Source: Bdellovibrio sp. BCCA
GTDB taxonomy: Bacteria > Bdellovibrionota > Bdellovibrionia > Bdellovibrionales > Bdellovibrionaceae
Assembly: GCF_037996825.1 (NCBI RefSeq)
Contig: NZ_JBBNAC010000001.1
Span: forward strand, 310,001-374,000
Direction: 5' to 3'
Length of the DNA: 64,000 bases
Position 1 is the first letter of the stretch, and every line of letters starts with the position of its first letter. Of the stretch, positions 16,189 through 24,627 are shown piece after piece. Made by a program: the position numbers and the translations under genes. The notes under the pieces were generated by a model. It worked only from the letters and a program-made list of their open reading frames with translations, ran no database searches and was not told where the DNA came from.

Positions 16189-16548
16189 GTGGCTAAAAAA
16201 TTATACGTAGGAAACTTGCCTTACTCAGTTGACGATGAGGCTCTTCACCAACACTTCGCTCAATTCGGAGCGGTTGATTCTGCAAAAGTTATCATGGACA
16301 GAGAAACAGGCCGTTCTAAAGGTTTCGGCTTTGTTGAAATGGCTGATGACTCTGCTGCTGATCAAGCAATCGAAAAAGCAAACGGTTACGAACTAAACGG
16401 TCGCGCTATCAACGTATCTGAAGCTCGCCCACAAGCTCCTCGTGAGGGTGGCCCTCGTCGCGGTGGTTTCGGTGGCGGTCGTGACGGCGGTCCTCGTCGT
16501 GGCGGTTTCGGCGGTGGCGACCGTGGTCCACGCGGTCCTCGCAACTAG
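16189..16548 (+). CDS. RRM RNA-binding protein with Gly/Arg-rich tail
   Basis: A 119-aa protein: one RNA recognition motif (residues ~1-80) with RNP2 LYVGNLP and RNP1 KGFGFVEM, then a tail of repeated GGPRRGGFGGG units. Bacterial RRM proteins of this type are cold-shock or post-transcriptional regulators; the RGG tail favours RNA contact and condensation. GTG 16189 is chosen because AGGAGG lies 7 nt upstream and the RRM starts right there. It is preceded by a promoter candidate and a long leader, and followed by two hairpins, so it appears monocistronic. Confidence 0.92.
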   Translation: MAKKLYVGNLPYSVDDEALHQHFAQFGAVDSAKVIMDRETGRSKGFGFVEMADDSAADQAIEKANGYELNGRAINVSEARPQAPREGGPRRGGFGGGRDGGPRRGGFGGGDRGPRGPRN

Positions 16549-16604
16549 TTTGTTTGCAGTCTGAAGTTCTTTTGACGAAGTCAGACTTGTAATAACGAAT
16601 CTTC

Positions 16605-16640
16605 AAAGGTCTCATAGTCATACTATGAGACCTTTTTTAT
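16605..16640 (+). terminator. intrinsic terminator overlapping the next start codon
   Basis: A 13-bp perfect stem (AAAGGTCTCATAG 16605-16617 with CTATGAGACCTTT 16623-16635), 5-nt loop and TTTTT. It terminates the RRM transcript. The ATG of the esterase gene (16625-16627) lies inside its 3' arm. Confidence 0.8.
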
Positions 16641-17227
16641 TTTCTCTTCTCATCATCTTTTCTTGTTCATTTTCTTTTGCGCAGAAAAAGTTAATCGTGC
16701 TTGGTGATTCACTCACGGAAGGGTTCGGTGTTGCTAAAGAAGCGGCTTATCCTGCTGTGCTTGAAAAAAAACTACATGAAGCGGGTAAAAAAGAATGGAC
16801 GGTTATTAATTCGGGCGTGAGTGGTTCTACGACGGCTTCGGCGGTGACACGTATGAAGTGGTTGTATAAGTCCAAGCCTGATGCTGTTCTGCTTGTTCTA
16901 GGCGCGAACGACGGACTTCGTGGTCTTAAGATTGAAGACAGTGAAAAGCATTTGGCGGAAGCCATTGAGTATTCGCAAAAGCAAAATGTGCGTGTGATTT
17001 TGGGTGGCCTCTATATGCCTCCGAATTATGGTGCTGCATACACCGGAAAATTTAAAAAGATGTACGAGTCTTTGTCGAAGAAGTACAAGCTCACTTTCAT
17101 TCCATTCGTTTTAGATAAGGTCGGTGGAAATCCTAAATATAATTTAGCTGACGGCATTCATCCTAACGAAGAGGGACATAAAATTATTGCTGACAACATC
17201 TTCCAAGTTTTAAAGGGGGAGTTGTGA
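16625..17227 (+). CDS. tesA: SGNH/GDSL lysophospholipase-arylesterase (TesA-like), exported
   Basis: A 200-aa periplasmic GDSL hydrolase with an N-terminal signal peptide (PFLFSLLIIFSCSFSFAQ). SGNH blocks: LGDSLTEGFG (catalytic Ser), NSGVSGST (Gly), LGANDGLRG (Asn), DGIHPNEEGH (catalytic Asp and His). It hydrolyses acyl esters or thioesters of lysophospholipids and aryl esters. It is the first gene of a tesA-ybbA-ybbP-like operon: its TGA overlaps the GTG of the ABC ATPase by 4 nt. No ribosome site is seen, and the start codon is buried in the terminator hairpin of the preceding gene. Confidence 0.93.
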   Translation: MRPFLFSLLIIFSCSFSFAQKKLIVLGDSLTEGFGVAKEAAYPAVLEKKLHEAGKKEWTVINSGVSGSTTASAVTRMKWLYKSKPDAVLLVLGANDGLRGLKIEDSEKHLAEAIEYSQKQNVRVILGGLYMPPNYGAAYTGKFKKMYESLSKKYKLTFIPFVLDKVGGNPKYNLADGIHPNEEGHKIIADNIFQVLKGEL

Positions 17228-17889
17228 GTTTAGTTTTAAGCAGCGTTCGTAAAAGTTTTCGTCAGGGCGAAACTGAAATCCAAGTTCTAAAAAGTTTGGA
17301 TGTGACGATTGAGCCAGGACAAGTCGTGTCGATCGTAGGTCAATCCGGCAGTGGTAAATCCACGCTGCTTTCCTTGCTGGCAGGCCTTGAGCGGGCAGAC
17401 GGTGGAAAAATTCTTGTGGATAAAGTCAATTTGTTGCCGCTCTCGGAGCAAGAGATGACTTTGTTTCGCGCGCAAAATATCGCCATCGTTTTTCAGCAGT
17501 ACCATTTGATTGCTCACCTCACAGCTTTAGAAAACGTGATGCTCGCCCTTGAGATCTTAAAACTTGAAAATCCGCGCGAGCGTGCTGAAGAAGCATTGAA
17601 AGAACTAGGATTAGGACACCGTTTGAACCATTTCCCAAGCCAACTCAGTGGAGGAGAATGTCAACGTGTCGCGATTGCCAGAGCGTTGGTAGTAAAACCT
17701 AAAATTTTGTTAGCCGATGAGCCCAGCGGAAATTTAGATACGCAGACGGGTGATAAGGTGATGGATGTCTTCTTTGATATTGTTCGCAAGCATAAGATCA
17801 CAACCATTCTTGTAACTCACAGTGAAGTCTTAGCAAAAAAATGTGAACGCATCTTGCGCCTTGAAGAAGGTCACCTGAGGGAAGTCTAA
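17224..17889 (+). CDS. ybbA: ABC transporter ATP-binding protein, YbbA/LolD type
   Basis: A 221-aa ATPase: Walker A GQSGSGKST (residues ~38-46), Q-loop QQYH, signature LSGGECQRVAIARAL, Walker B ILLADEPSG, and H-loop THS. Sequence type and genomic place (after a TesA-like gene, before an 800-residue FtsX permease) match the E. coli tesA-ybbA-ybbP arrangement. This MacB/LolD group extracts or moves molecules rather than importing them; the substrate is unknown. GTG start; its stop overlaps the permease ATG (TAATG). Confidence 0.92.
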   Translation: MSLVLSSVRKSFRQGETEIQVLKSLDVTIEPGQVVSIVGQSGSGKSTLLSLLAGLERADGGKILVDKVNLLPLSEQEMTLFRAQNIAIVFQQYHLIAHLTALENVMLALEILKLENPRERAEEALKELGLGHRLNHFPSQLSGGECQRVAIARALVVKPKILLADEPSGNLDTQTGDKVMDVFFDIVRKHKITTILVTHSEVLAKKCERILRLEEGHLREV

Positions 17890-20435
17890 TGCTTTTGCGT
17901 CTGGCAGTTCGTGAGCTTTTGCGAAGCTGGCGATTTGGTCTCTTTTTTATTTTTAATTTAAGCTTAGGTTTAACAGGATTTGTATCGTTACAGGCGTTTA
18001 ATACCGCCCTTGAATCACAAATCAAAGCCAATGCAAAATCCATTTTGTCTGCCGATATGGCGGTGGCTTCCCGCCGTGAACTCACGGAAGACGAACAAAA
18101 GAAAATGCAAGCGGCTTTGCCGCCGGGAACGGAAGAGTCCAAGATCTATGAATTCTTTGCGATGCTCAGTTCGGCGAAAGGGTCTCGCCTTGTTTTAGTA
18201 AAAGCCATTGATAAGTCTTATCCTTTTTATGGTGAGTTGGTTCTGCAATCTGGAAAAGTCATCAACAGTGGTGCTGAAAAAGAAATTTTAAGTGCGCCCA
18301 AGGTTTGGATCTATCCGGAACTAAAATCGCAATTGGGTCTGGATGTGGGCGACGAAGTTAAAGTTGGAAATTTGGACTTAAAAATTTCTGATTTGATTGA
18401 AAAAGACGCCACACAAACTTTTAGAGCGATGAGCATTGCGCCGCGGATTTTTATCAACCGTGATTTACTTCCGCAATCAGGACTCATGCAGTATGGAAGT
18501 ACGTTTTCATTAGCGCATCTTTTTAAATTTCCTGCAAATGTGCAAGAGGATGTTGTTCAGGATAATCTTTATAAAGCTTTGCAAGATCCCGCCATCAATG
18601 TGGCAACTCCTTCTTCGGCTGGGGAAGATTCAGGCCGCCAATTAGGTTATCTTTCAGACTACCTGGGACTGGTATCGATCATTGCATTATTTATGTCAGC
18701 CTTGGGAGCTGCTTATATCTACCGTCTGTTTCTTTCAACACGCATGAAGGAAATCGCCATTCTAAGAACATTGGGATTGCAAAGCAGTCAGGCGGTCGGC
18801 GTCTATATTGTGCAAGCTTCTTTGTTGGGGTTGATTGCCACAATTCCTACTTTGATATTCAGTAATTTAGTTTTGCCACTTTTAAGCAAACTTCTGGCAA
18901 GCTTTACACCGTTTAACTTGCAACCTCATGTGAATTTAGAAGCGTTCTTGGTTTGTCTTTTTATGGCGGTCTTTGGAAGCTTTGTTGTCAGTCTTCCTTT
19001 CTTGGTTAAGATCTTTGACTTAAAGGCGGCGAAATTATTTAGCGAAGAAAAATTTTCTGTCGGTGAAGGCCCTCGTCGCTTATGGCCATTTTTACCTTCA
19101 CTCGTTTTGTTTTACTTTCTTTCTGTTTATCAGGCGCACTCTTGGAAAATCGGTAGCATCTTCGTCGGAGCCATGGTTGCAGTTATTGCAGCACTGCTTA
19201 TGATTGGTTATCTGACGGTGAAGCTTGCGGGCTTTATTACGGGATTCCGCCGTTGGTTTCTTAAATTCAGTTTCTTAAGTCTTTCCCGCAGAGCGGGAGC
19301 AAGTCTTGCGATCTTTGTGGCTTTGGGCCTTGGCGCATTGTTAATCAATATCTTGCCGCAATTAAAAAATTCGCTTCAAGCCGAGTTTCAGGTCGAAGGC
19401 CGCTCTAAGATTCCATCTCTTTTCATGTTTGATATTCAAGATGAGCAACTTCCCGGTGTTGAAAAAATCTTAGCAGAAAATAATGTTAAACCTCTGGGCC
19501 TTTCCCCGCTTGTTCGCGCGCGCATTTTAAAGGTGAATGGTCAGGATTATGAACGCAAACTTGAGACTCAAGGCTTTAAAACACGTGAAGAAGAACGTGA
19601 TGCCCGATTTAGAAATCGCGGTGTGAATCTTTCCTATCGTCAGGATTTATCGGGAACAGAAAATATTGTGGATGGTCGCCCTTTTTCCGGCGATTTTAAT
19701 CCTGCAAAACAAAAACGTGCGGAACTTTCAGTCGAAGTCCGCTTTGCTGAGCGCATGGGATTTAAAATCGGTGATGTTCTTGTTTTTGACGTTCAAGGCG
19801 TGGAAGTTGAAGGCGAGATCATCAATCTTCGCAAAGTGAAATGGACAAGCTTTCAGCCGAATTTCTTTATTCTTGTGCAAAACGGAGTTCTAAATGAAGC
19901 TCCGAAAACATTTATCGCGGCAATTCCATCTTTGAAAGAGGAAAAGCGCACTCTTTTGCAAAACGAAATCGCCAAAGAATTTTCCAACGTGTCAGTCGTC
20001 GATGTTGTGCGGACGGTGGATGACGTTCTTAATATGGGTGAAAGAATGAGCTGGTCGCTGGAGCTTATGGCGGCTTTGGCTTTGCTGACTGGCTACATCG
20101 TTTTATTCTCGATTGTGCGCAGTCAGATCAAACTGCGTCGTTGGGAACTAAATATGTTAAAAATCCTGGGAGCCTCCTGGGGTGAAGTGGCGAGTTTTAT
20201 TTTGGCCGAGTTTTCATTCTTGTCTTTTCTCGCGGCTCTCACGGGTTCGCTTTTAAGCATTGTCGTCAGTTTTTCACTGAACATGTTTATTTTTGAAAGT
20301 GATTTCACGCTTTCATGGGTGCAGCCGCTTGTGTCCGTTGTCTTAATTACGGGATTAAGTCTTTTGATCTCTTTCTTGGCAAGCTTGGATATTGTGAGGG
20401 AAAGCGCACTCAGCATTTTGCGTGAGGAACGATAG
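17889..20435 (+). CDS. ybbP: FtsX-like ABC permease, YbbP type
   Basis: An 848-aa permease. One N-terminal helix (residues ~14-35) is followed by a ~200-residue periplasmic MacB-type domain, then FtsX core helices (~255-280, 300-330, 350-375), further helices (400-450, 470-490), a second periplasmic domain (~490-700) and a final FtsX core (~715-840). This duplicated layout is that of YbbP. It partners the ATPase encoded just upstream. The role is unproven even in E. coli; with a lipid esterase in the operon, envelope lipid handling is a reasonable inference. Confidence 0.9.
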   Translation: MLLRLAVRELLRSWRFGLFFIFNLSLGLTGFVSLQAFNTALESQIKANAKSILSADMAVASRRELTEDEQKKMQAALPPGTEESKIYEFFAMLSSAKGSRLVLVKAIDKSYPFYGELVLQSGKVINSGAEKEILSAPKVWIYPELKSQLGLDVGDEVKVGNLDLKISDLIEKDATQTFRAMSIAPRIFINRDLLPQSGLMQYGSTFSLAHLFKFPANVQEDVVQDNLYKALQDPAINVATPSSAGEDSGRQLGYLSDYLGLVSIIALFMSALGAAYIYRLFLSTRMKEIAILRTLGLQSSQAVGVYIVQASLLGLIATIPTLIFSNLVLPLLSKLLASFTPFNLQPHVNLEAFLVCLFMAVFGSFVVSLPFLVKIFDLKAAKLFSEEKFSVGEGPRRLWPFLPSLVLFYFLSVYQAHSWKIGSIFVGAMVAVIAALLMIGYLTVKLAGFITGFRRWFLKFSFLSLSRRAGASLAIFVALGLGALLINILPQLKNSLQAEFQVEGRSKIPSLFMFDIQDEQLPGVEKILAENNVKPLGLSPLVRARILKVNGQDYERKLETQGFKTREEERDARFRNRGVNLSYRQDLSGTENIVDGRPFSGDFNPAKQKRAELSVEVRFAERMGFKIGDVLVFDVQGVEVEGEIINLRKVKWTSFQPNFFILVQNGVLNEAPKTFIAAIPSLKEEKRTLLQNEIAKEFSNVSVVDVVRTVDDVLNMGERMSWSLELMAALALLTGYIVLFSIVRSQIKLRRWELNMLKILGASWGEVASFILAEFSFLSFLAALTGSLLSIVVSFSLNMFIFESDFTLSWVQPLVSVVLITGLSLLISFLASLDIVRESALSILREER

Positions 20436-20512
20436 TACCTTGGTGAAAAGCAATTAAAACAATCTAGTCACATGAAAAGACTCCCTCTATCGTAAATTTC
20501 CTAGGGGGAGTT

Positions 20513-21574
20513 ATGCACTTTTATCGAGTGTTAACGGGCATGGTTTTGTTTTTAGCGACCGGAACTTGGGCTTTTAATAAGACAGCGTCTCAAGAAGTTC
20601 GAATTTATTCAGGACCTGATAAAATTCTGGAAGATCATTCGCCGTATGCTCTGAAGGTGCATTCACAGTCGCACAATGAACAAAACTATCTTCGTCCCAA
20701 TGCTTTGTGTGTCGAAGCTATTGTGGCTTCGAATTGTTGTTACTACACGATTTACGACGGCTATGCGAAAAAAAATATCAACTACAAAGGCACAAAACCG
20801 GTTTTTGGTTCTGAGGAAGCCGCTCGAACCTGGGCAAAGCAGCAAATTCCCCGCATGGTTTTTCTTCTTCCCTATGATGGAGCTGAGGCTTCACTGGGAC
20901 AGGGATGGCACTACAACAATGGCGGTGAACATTCCGGTCTTGATTCGTGGAGAGACACCGTTCAGTTGGGAAAAGATGTTTCCTTTGATGTTTTGGCGGC
21001 GGCTCCGGGAAGAGTGGTTACGAAACTTTGGGATGATTGGTTTGGTAACACGGTGATCCTTGAACACACAGCTCACGATGGCACGAAGTACCGCACGATC
21101 TACATGCATCTGCGCGATGGATTTTCTCACGATGTAAAATCGGCGCGTGCGATGGTGCCACCGGATAAAAACGCCAATGATAATTGGGCGAAGTATGCTC
21201 GTTATGCCAAGTACACTCCTTTAAAACTTTTTTGGGGTCAGGAATCAGACACCATTGCCGTGAACGTCGGTGACTGGGTGAGGATGGGGCAATACATTGG
21301 AAAATCCGGAAATACCGGAGCGGGTGGCGCTGGTAACGGACTTAATAATGACGGAACTCCTTTTGATAAAATCAGAGCCAACAACCACTTGCATTTTATG
21401 CTCACGGTGCCGAACCCGCAAACTCCCGACGAGTGGGTGTTTATCGATGCCTTCGGTGTTTACAATCAAGTGAGTTCCGGTTGCTACGCTTCGACAAAAG
21501 AGGTGGAATATCCTCGCTTTTTTGTACCATGGGCTTTCAGTGGCAACCGTTTTGGAAGCATTTGGGGAAAATAG
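20513..21574 (+). CDS. exported M23 (LytM) metallopeptidase
   Basis: A 353-aa protein with a signal peptide (MHFYRVLTGMVLFLATGTWAF) and a C-terminal M23 domain. Zinc ligands: H140 and D144 in EHSGLD, and H294 in NNHLHFML with H292 beside it; H199 in YMHLRD is the other catalytic-site His. The G-x-V-x-x-G segment GDWVRMGQYIGKSGNTG supports the family. Such enzymes cut peptidoglycan cross-bridges or cross-links; in a predator the wall of self or prey could be the target. A GGGGGAG site precedes the ATG and can pair with an upstream ACTCCC. Confidence 0.88.
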   Translation: MHFYRVLTGMVLFLATGTWAFNKTASQEVRIYSGPDKILEDHSPYALKVHSQSHNEQNYLRPNALCVEAIVASNCCYYTIYDGYAKKNINYKGTKPVFGSEEAARTWAKQQIPRMVFLLPYDGAEASLGQGWHYNNGGEHSGLDSWRDTVQLGKDVSFDVLAAAPGRVVTKLWDDWFGNTVILEHTAHDGTKYRTIYMHLRDGFSHDVKSARAMVPPDKNANDNWAKYARYAKYTPLKLFWGQESDTIAVNVGDWVRMGQYIGKSGNTGAGGAGNGLNNDGTPFDKIRANNHLHFMLTVPNPQTPDEWVFIDAFGVYNQVSSGCYASTKEVEYPRFFVPWAFSGNRFGSIWGK

Positions 21575-21651
21575 TTTACTCTGACGCCTTGATTTCTTTC
21601 CTTGTGGACAGTCTTATTGTAAAAGTAAGAGATTCGACGCAGGGAAAAAGT

Positions 21652-22668
21652 ATGATGTCGCCTAATGAGGCCTTGGCAAAAGCAAAAAATATCTTGGATG
21701 AGGGGGGAGTTATCGGTCTTCCCACTGAGACTGTTTACGGCCTTGCTGCGCGCATTGATATTCCCTCTGCCATCGAAAAGATTTTTACGACAAAAGAGCG
21801 CCCTTTTTTTGATCCCTTGATTGTGCATGTCGCTTCCATTGAGCAAGCTAAAAAAGTAACGGCTTATTGGGGACCTGCTTCCGAAGCTTTGGCTGAAGCT
21901 TTTTGGCCGGGGCCTTTAACAATGATTTTGCCGCGCGACCCTTCAGTGAATTTGATGATCACGTCAGGTTTGGAATCTGTCGGGATTCGTATGCCAAACC
22001 ATCCATTGGCGTTGGAACTTTTGCGCCAAGTGGGCATGCCTTTGGCGGCTCCCAGTGCGAATAAATTTGGAAGAACGTCACCGACTTCGGCAGGCCACGT
22101 TCGTGTTGAGTTTAAAAATGAAAATGTCTTTGTCGTCGACGGAGGAGACTGTCAAATCGGCATCGAATCCACGGTTTTGTTGGTTCGTCACCGTCCTGAT
22201 AAGGTAGAGCTATCGATCCTTCGCCGCGGTCATATTTTAAAATCCGATATCGCACGCGTTTTGACTGAAAAAGGTTTTACTTTCGAATTTATCGAGCAGA
22301 TCGACAAGCGTGAATCTCCGGGACATATGAAACATCATTATATGCCTCCGGTTCCGCTGATAGTTTGCAATGACATCACCAGAACTCCCGAGAGTGTTCT
22401 TAGGGAAGTAAATACCAAGCTTGGTGAACTTCCTGATGAAATTGAAAGTATTAAGATCATCAAACCTGAAGGTGGTATTCACACTCACGCGGTTTTAAAA
22501 CTTTCTGAGGACCCGGTCTTAGCAACGCGGGAGTTTTACGGAAAACTGCGTGAAGTGGCAGCCCAAGGTCCAGACTGCATTCTATTTTACCGTGAAGCTC
22601 ATCAATCCGGAGAGCGTTGGGAATCCTTGTTTGATCGTTTGAACAAAGCGGCGTCTTTGATTCTCTAA
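21652..22668 (+). CDS. tsaC: L-threonylcarbamoyladenylate synthase, Sua5 type
   Basis: A 338-aa protein. The N-terminal ~200 residues form the YrdC/TsaC domain: GGVIGLPTETVYGLAA, TKERPFFDPLIVHV, FWPGPLTMIL, VGIRMPNHP and APSANKFGRTSPT. The C-terminal ~130 residues are the extra Sua5 domain, linked by SPGHMKHHYMP. It makes threonylcarbamoyl-AMP from Thr, bicarbonate and ATP for tRNA t6A37. ATG 21652 (next codon also ATG) is chosen; the frame is open to 21433 but overlaps the M23 gene there. Confidence 0.92.
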   Translation: MMSPNEALAKAKNILDEGGVIGLPTETVYGLAARIDIPSAIEKIFTTKERPFFDPLIVHVASIEQAKKVTAYWGPASEALAEAFWPGPLTMILPRDPSVNLMITSGLESVGIRMPNHPLALELLRQVGMPLAAPSANKFGRTSPTSAGHVRVEFKNENVFVVDGGDCQIGIESTVLLVRHRPDKVELSILRRGHILKSDIARVLTEKGFTFEFIEQIDKRESPGHMKHHYMPPVPLIVCNDITRTPESVLREVNTKLGELPDEIESIKIIKPEGGIHTHAVLKLSEDPVLATREFYGKLREVAAQGPDCILFYREAHQSGERWESLFDRLNKAASLIL

Positions 22669-22758
22669 ACTCATTTCGAACACAATCTTAAGAAACTTCT
22701 GACAATTTCCGTTTTCAAAGATCGCTACACTGATGTTGACCACAAGGGGAGGGGCCTT

Positions 22759-23634
22759 ATGATCAACACGCTAGCATACGCCAGTTTTGAAAAAGTATCT
22801 TTGAACCTTCAATCCTTTTATCAGTTGCGACTCAATCGCATTCACAAGTTCAGAGCGAAGATTGAAATTCGCTCTGAGGTCGGTCCGTTTGAAATGAAAA
22901 CGGTCACGGATGTGGAAGAACTTAAAGAGGCGCTGGCTTTGCGCTATGAGGTTTTCCATAAAGAGATGATGGGGAAAAAAGCTCCTCGCGGAATTGATGT
23001 CGATGAATTCGACTTTGATTGTGATCACCTTATTATTAAGGACAAACGCAGCAACCGTATCGTCGGTACATACCGTCTGAATTGTTCTTTGTTCACTCAA
23101 AATTTTTATTCGGCCAAAGAATTTATGATGGCTAATGTCATGCAGTACCCCGGCGTAAAATTGGAATTGGGACGCGCCTGCATTCATAAAGACTTCCGCC
23201 GTGGTGTTTTGATTTCTCTACTGTGGCGAGGCATTGCAGAATACATGGCAGCTTCCGAAGCAAAAGTGCTTTTTGGTTGTGCCACTGTGAAAACAGATGA
23301 CCCGCGTGATGCGGCTCTTCTGACTCGTTACTTTGAAGAAGAAGGTCGAATCCTCACGGGATTCCGCACTCGTCCGACTTTAAAGTTTACGATGCCGATG
23401 TTGAATTACTTTTTGGATGAAGTTCGCGGCCCTCTCACGGAGACTCAGAAAGCGCAAGCCGAAGAACTTCTTCCACCTCTTTGCCGTGCTTATCTTAAAA
23501 TCGGAGCTTCTATCGGCGGGGAACCGGCGTGGGATCAAGAATTCCAATGCATCGACTTCCTCACGATTCTTCAGCGCGAAGATTTAAACCGCACTCTTTG
23601 GAAAAAGTTTAAATTAGATTCGACGGAAGTATAG
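22759..23634 (+). CDS. OlsB-like GNAT-fold acyltransferase
   Basis: A 291-aa protein. The core (residues ~45-215) matches the hemolysin-like/OlsB family: EELKEALALRYEVFHKEM, DVDEFDFDCDHLII, RIVGTYRL, and LELGRACIHKDFRRG ahead of a long helix. Related enzymes make N-acyl amino acids such as lyso-ornithine lipid from an acyl-ACP. The C-terminal ~75 residues resemble the extension seen in acetyltransferases coupled to lipid acyltransferases. No OlsA gene is adjacent, but a PlsC-like gene lies at 30188. ATG 22759 is downstream of GGGGAGGGG. Confidence 0.75.
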   Translation: MINTLAYASFEKVSLNLQSFYQLRLNRIHKFRAKIEIRSEVGPFEMKTVTDVEELKEALALRYEVFHKEMMGKKAPRGIDVDEFDFDCDHLIIKDKRSNRIVGTYRLNCSLFTQNFYSAKEFMMANVMQYPGVKLELGRACIHKDFRRGVLISLLWRGIAEYMAASEAKVLFGCATVKTDDPRDAALLTRYFEEEGRILTGFRTRPTLKFTMPMLNYFLDEVRGPLTETQKAQAEELLPPLCRAYLKIGASIGGEPAWDQEFQCIDFLTILQREDLNRTLWKKFKLDSTEV

Positions 23635-23742
23635 TTTTTGATTTCTCACACGACGGAGTGAGCTGAGTTTTATCAGAATGTCCGTCTTCATTTGGTGTCC
23701 CTCCATATTCCCGACTACCCTTTCCTCAGGGTAGGAGGGGAT

Positions 23743-24627
23743 ATGCGTTCAAATATTTGGAAGGGCACTATCAGCTTCGGACTTTTAAACATACCCGTGA
23801 CTTTGCAGAGCGCTCAACAAGATCGAGATCTGCATTTTTCACTGCTTGATGAAAAAGATCTTTCGCACATCAAGTATCAAAGAATCAATGCTAAAACCGG
23901 GAAAGAAGTTCCTTACGATCGCATCGTTAAAGGCTATGAATATAAGTCAGGCCAATACGTGATCATGAACGATGCGGATTTTGATCGAGCCAACGTGAAG
24001 GCGACAAAAACAATCGAAATCGAAGACTTCGTTCTTTTGGATGATATTGATACGATGCTTTTTGAAAAGCCCTACTACATTGCCCCTCAAAAAGGTGCTG
24101 AAAAAGGATATTTCCTTTTACGGGAAGCGCTTGAACATACCCGCAAAGTCGCTATTGCGAAAATCGTGATTCGCACGAAACAACACCTGGCTGCGGTAAT
24201 GCCTCGGGGTGACTATTTGATTTTAGAAATTCTGCGTTTTTCCCACGCGGTAAAACAAATCGATGAAGTAGATTATTTAAGGGAAGTAAACAAGGCTGTT
24301 AAATTTTCCCCTCGTGAACTTAAAATGGCTGAAGACCTTATCAAAGGCATGACTGCGAAGTGGCGGCCCGACAAATATAAAGATACTTACTACGACGACA
24401 TCATGAAACGTATTGAAGCCAAGGTGAAACAAGGTCGCGGTAAATACATCGAAGAACCTGTCAAAGAGGAACGCATTCAGGAATCTTCCAATGTGGTCGA
24501 TCTGTTGCCTCTTTTGCGTAAAAGCCTTGAAGCCCGTCAAACGAAGAAAACCCGTGGTGCCCCTGCAGCGGCTCGTAAGGCCGCTGGTGGAAGGAGAGTA
24601 AGTCATGCCTCTTCGAGAGTACATTAA
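23743..24627 (+). CDS. ku: bacterial Ku protein (non-homologous end joining)
   Basis: A 294-aa Ku: MRSNIWKGTISFGLLNIPVTL start, VKGYEYKSGQYVIMNDADF, EIEDFV, YYIAPQKGAEKGYFLLREAL and the Ku-core end around EDLIKGM; the C-terminal ~60 residues are basic (KKTRGAPAAARKAAGGRR), as in Ku proteins that bind DNA and recruit LigD. ATG 23743 has GTAGGAGGGG upstream; the longer frame to 23692 is not family-like. Its 3' end overlaps the LigD start by 23 nt, so the two partners are made together. Confidence 0.95.
   Translation: MRSNIWKGTISFGLLNIPVTLQSAQQDRDLHFSLLDEKDLSHIKYQRINAKTGKEVPYDRIVKGYEYKSGQYVIMNDADFDRANVKATKTIEIEDFVLLDDIDTMLFEKPYYIAPQKGAEKGYFLLREALEHTRKVAIAKIVIRTKQHLAAVMPRGDYLILEILRFSHAVKQIDEVDYLREVNKAVKFSPRELKMAEDLIKGMTAKWRPDKYKDTYYDDIMKRIEAKVKQGRGKYIEEPVKEERIQESSNVVDLLPLLRKSLEARQTKKTRGAPAAARKAAGGRRVSHASSRVH

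Noticed and set aside
16549-16604. Possible first terminator after the RRM gene (AGTCTGA...TCAGACT)
   Set aside because: The stem is short and lacks a T-run; the perfect 13-bp hairpin right after it is the better terminator.
21433-21651. 73-residue N-terminal extension of the Sua5 protein
   Set aside because: Overlaps the end of the M23 peptidase gene in another frame and has no family similarity; ATG 21652 starts the known domain.
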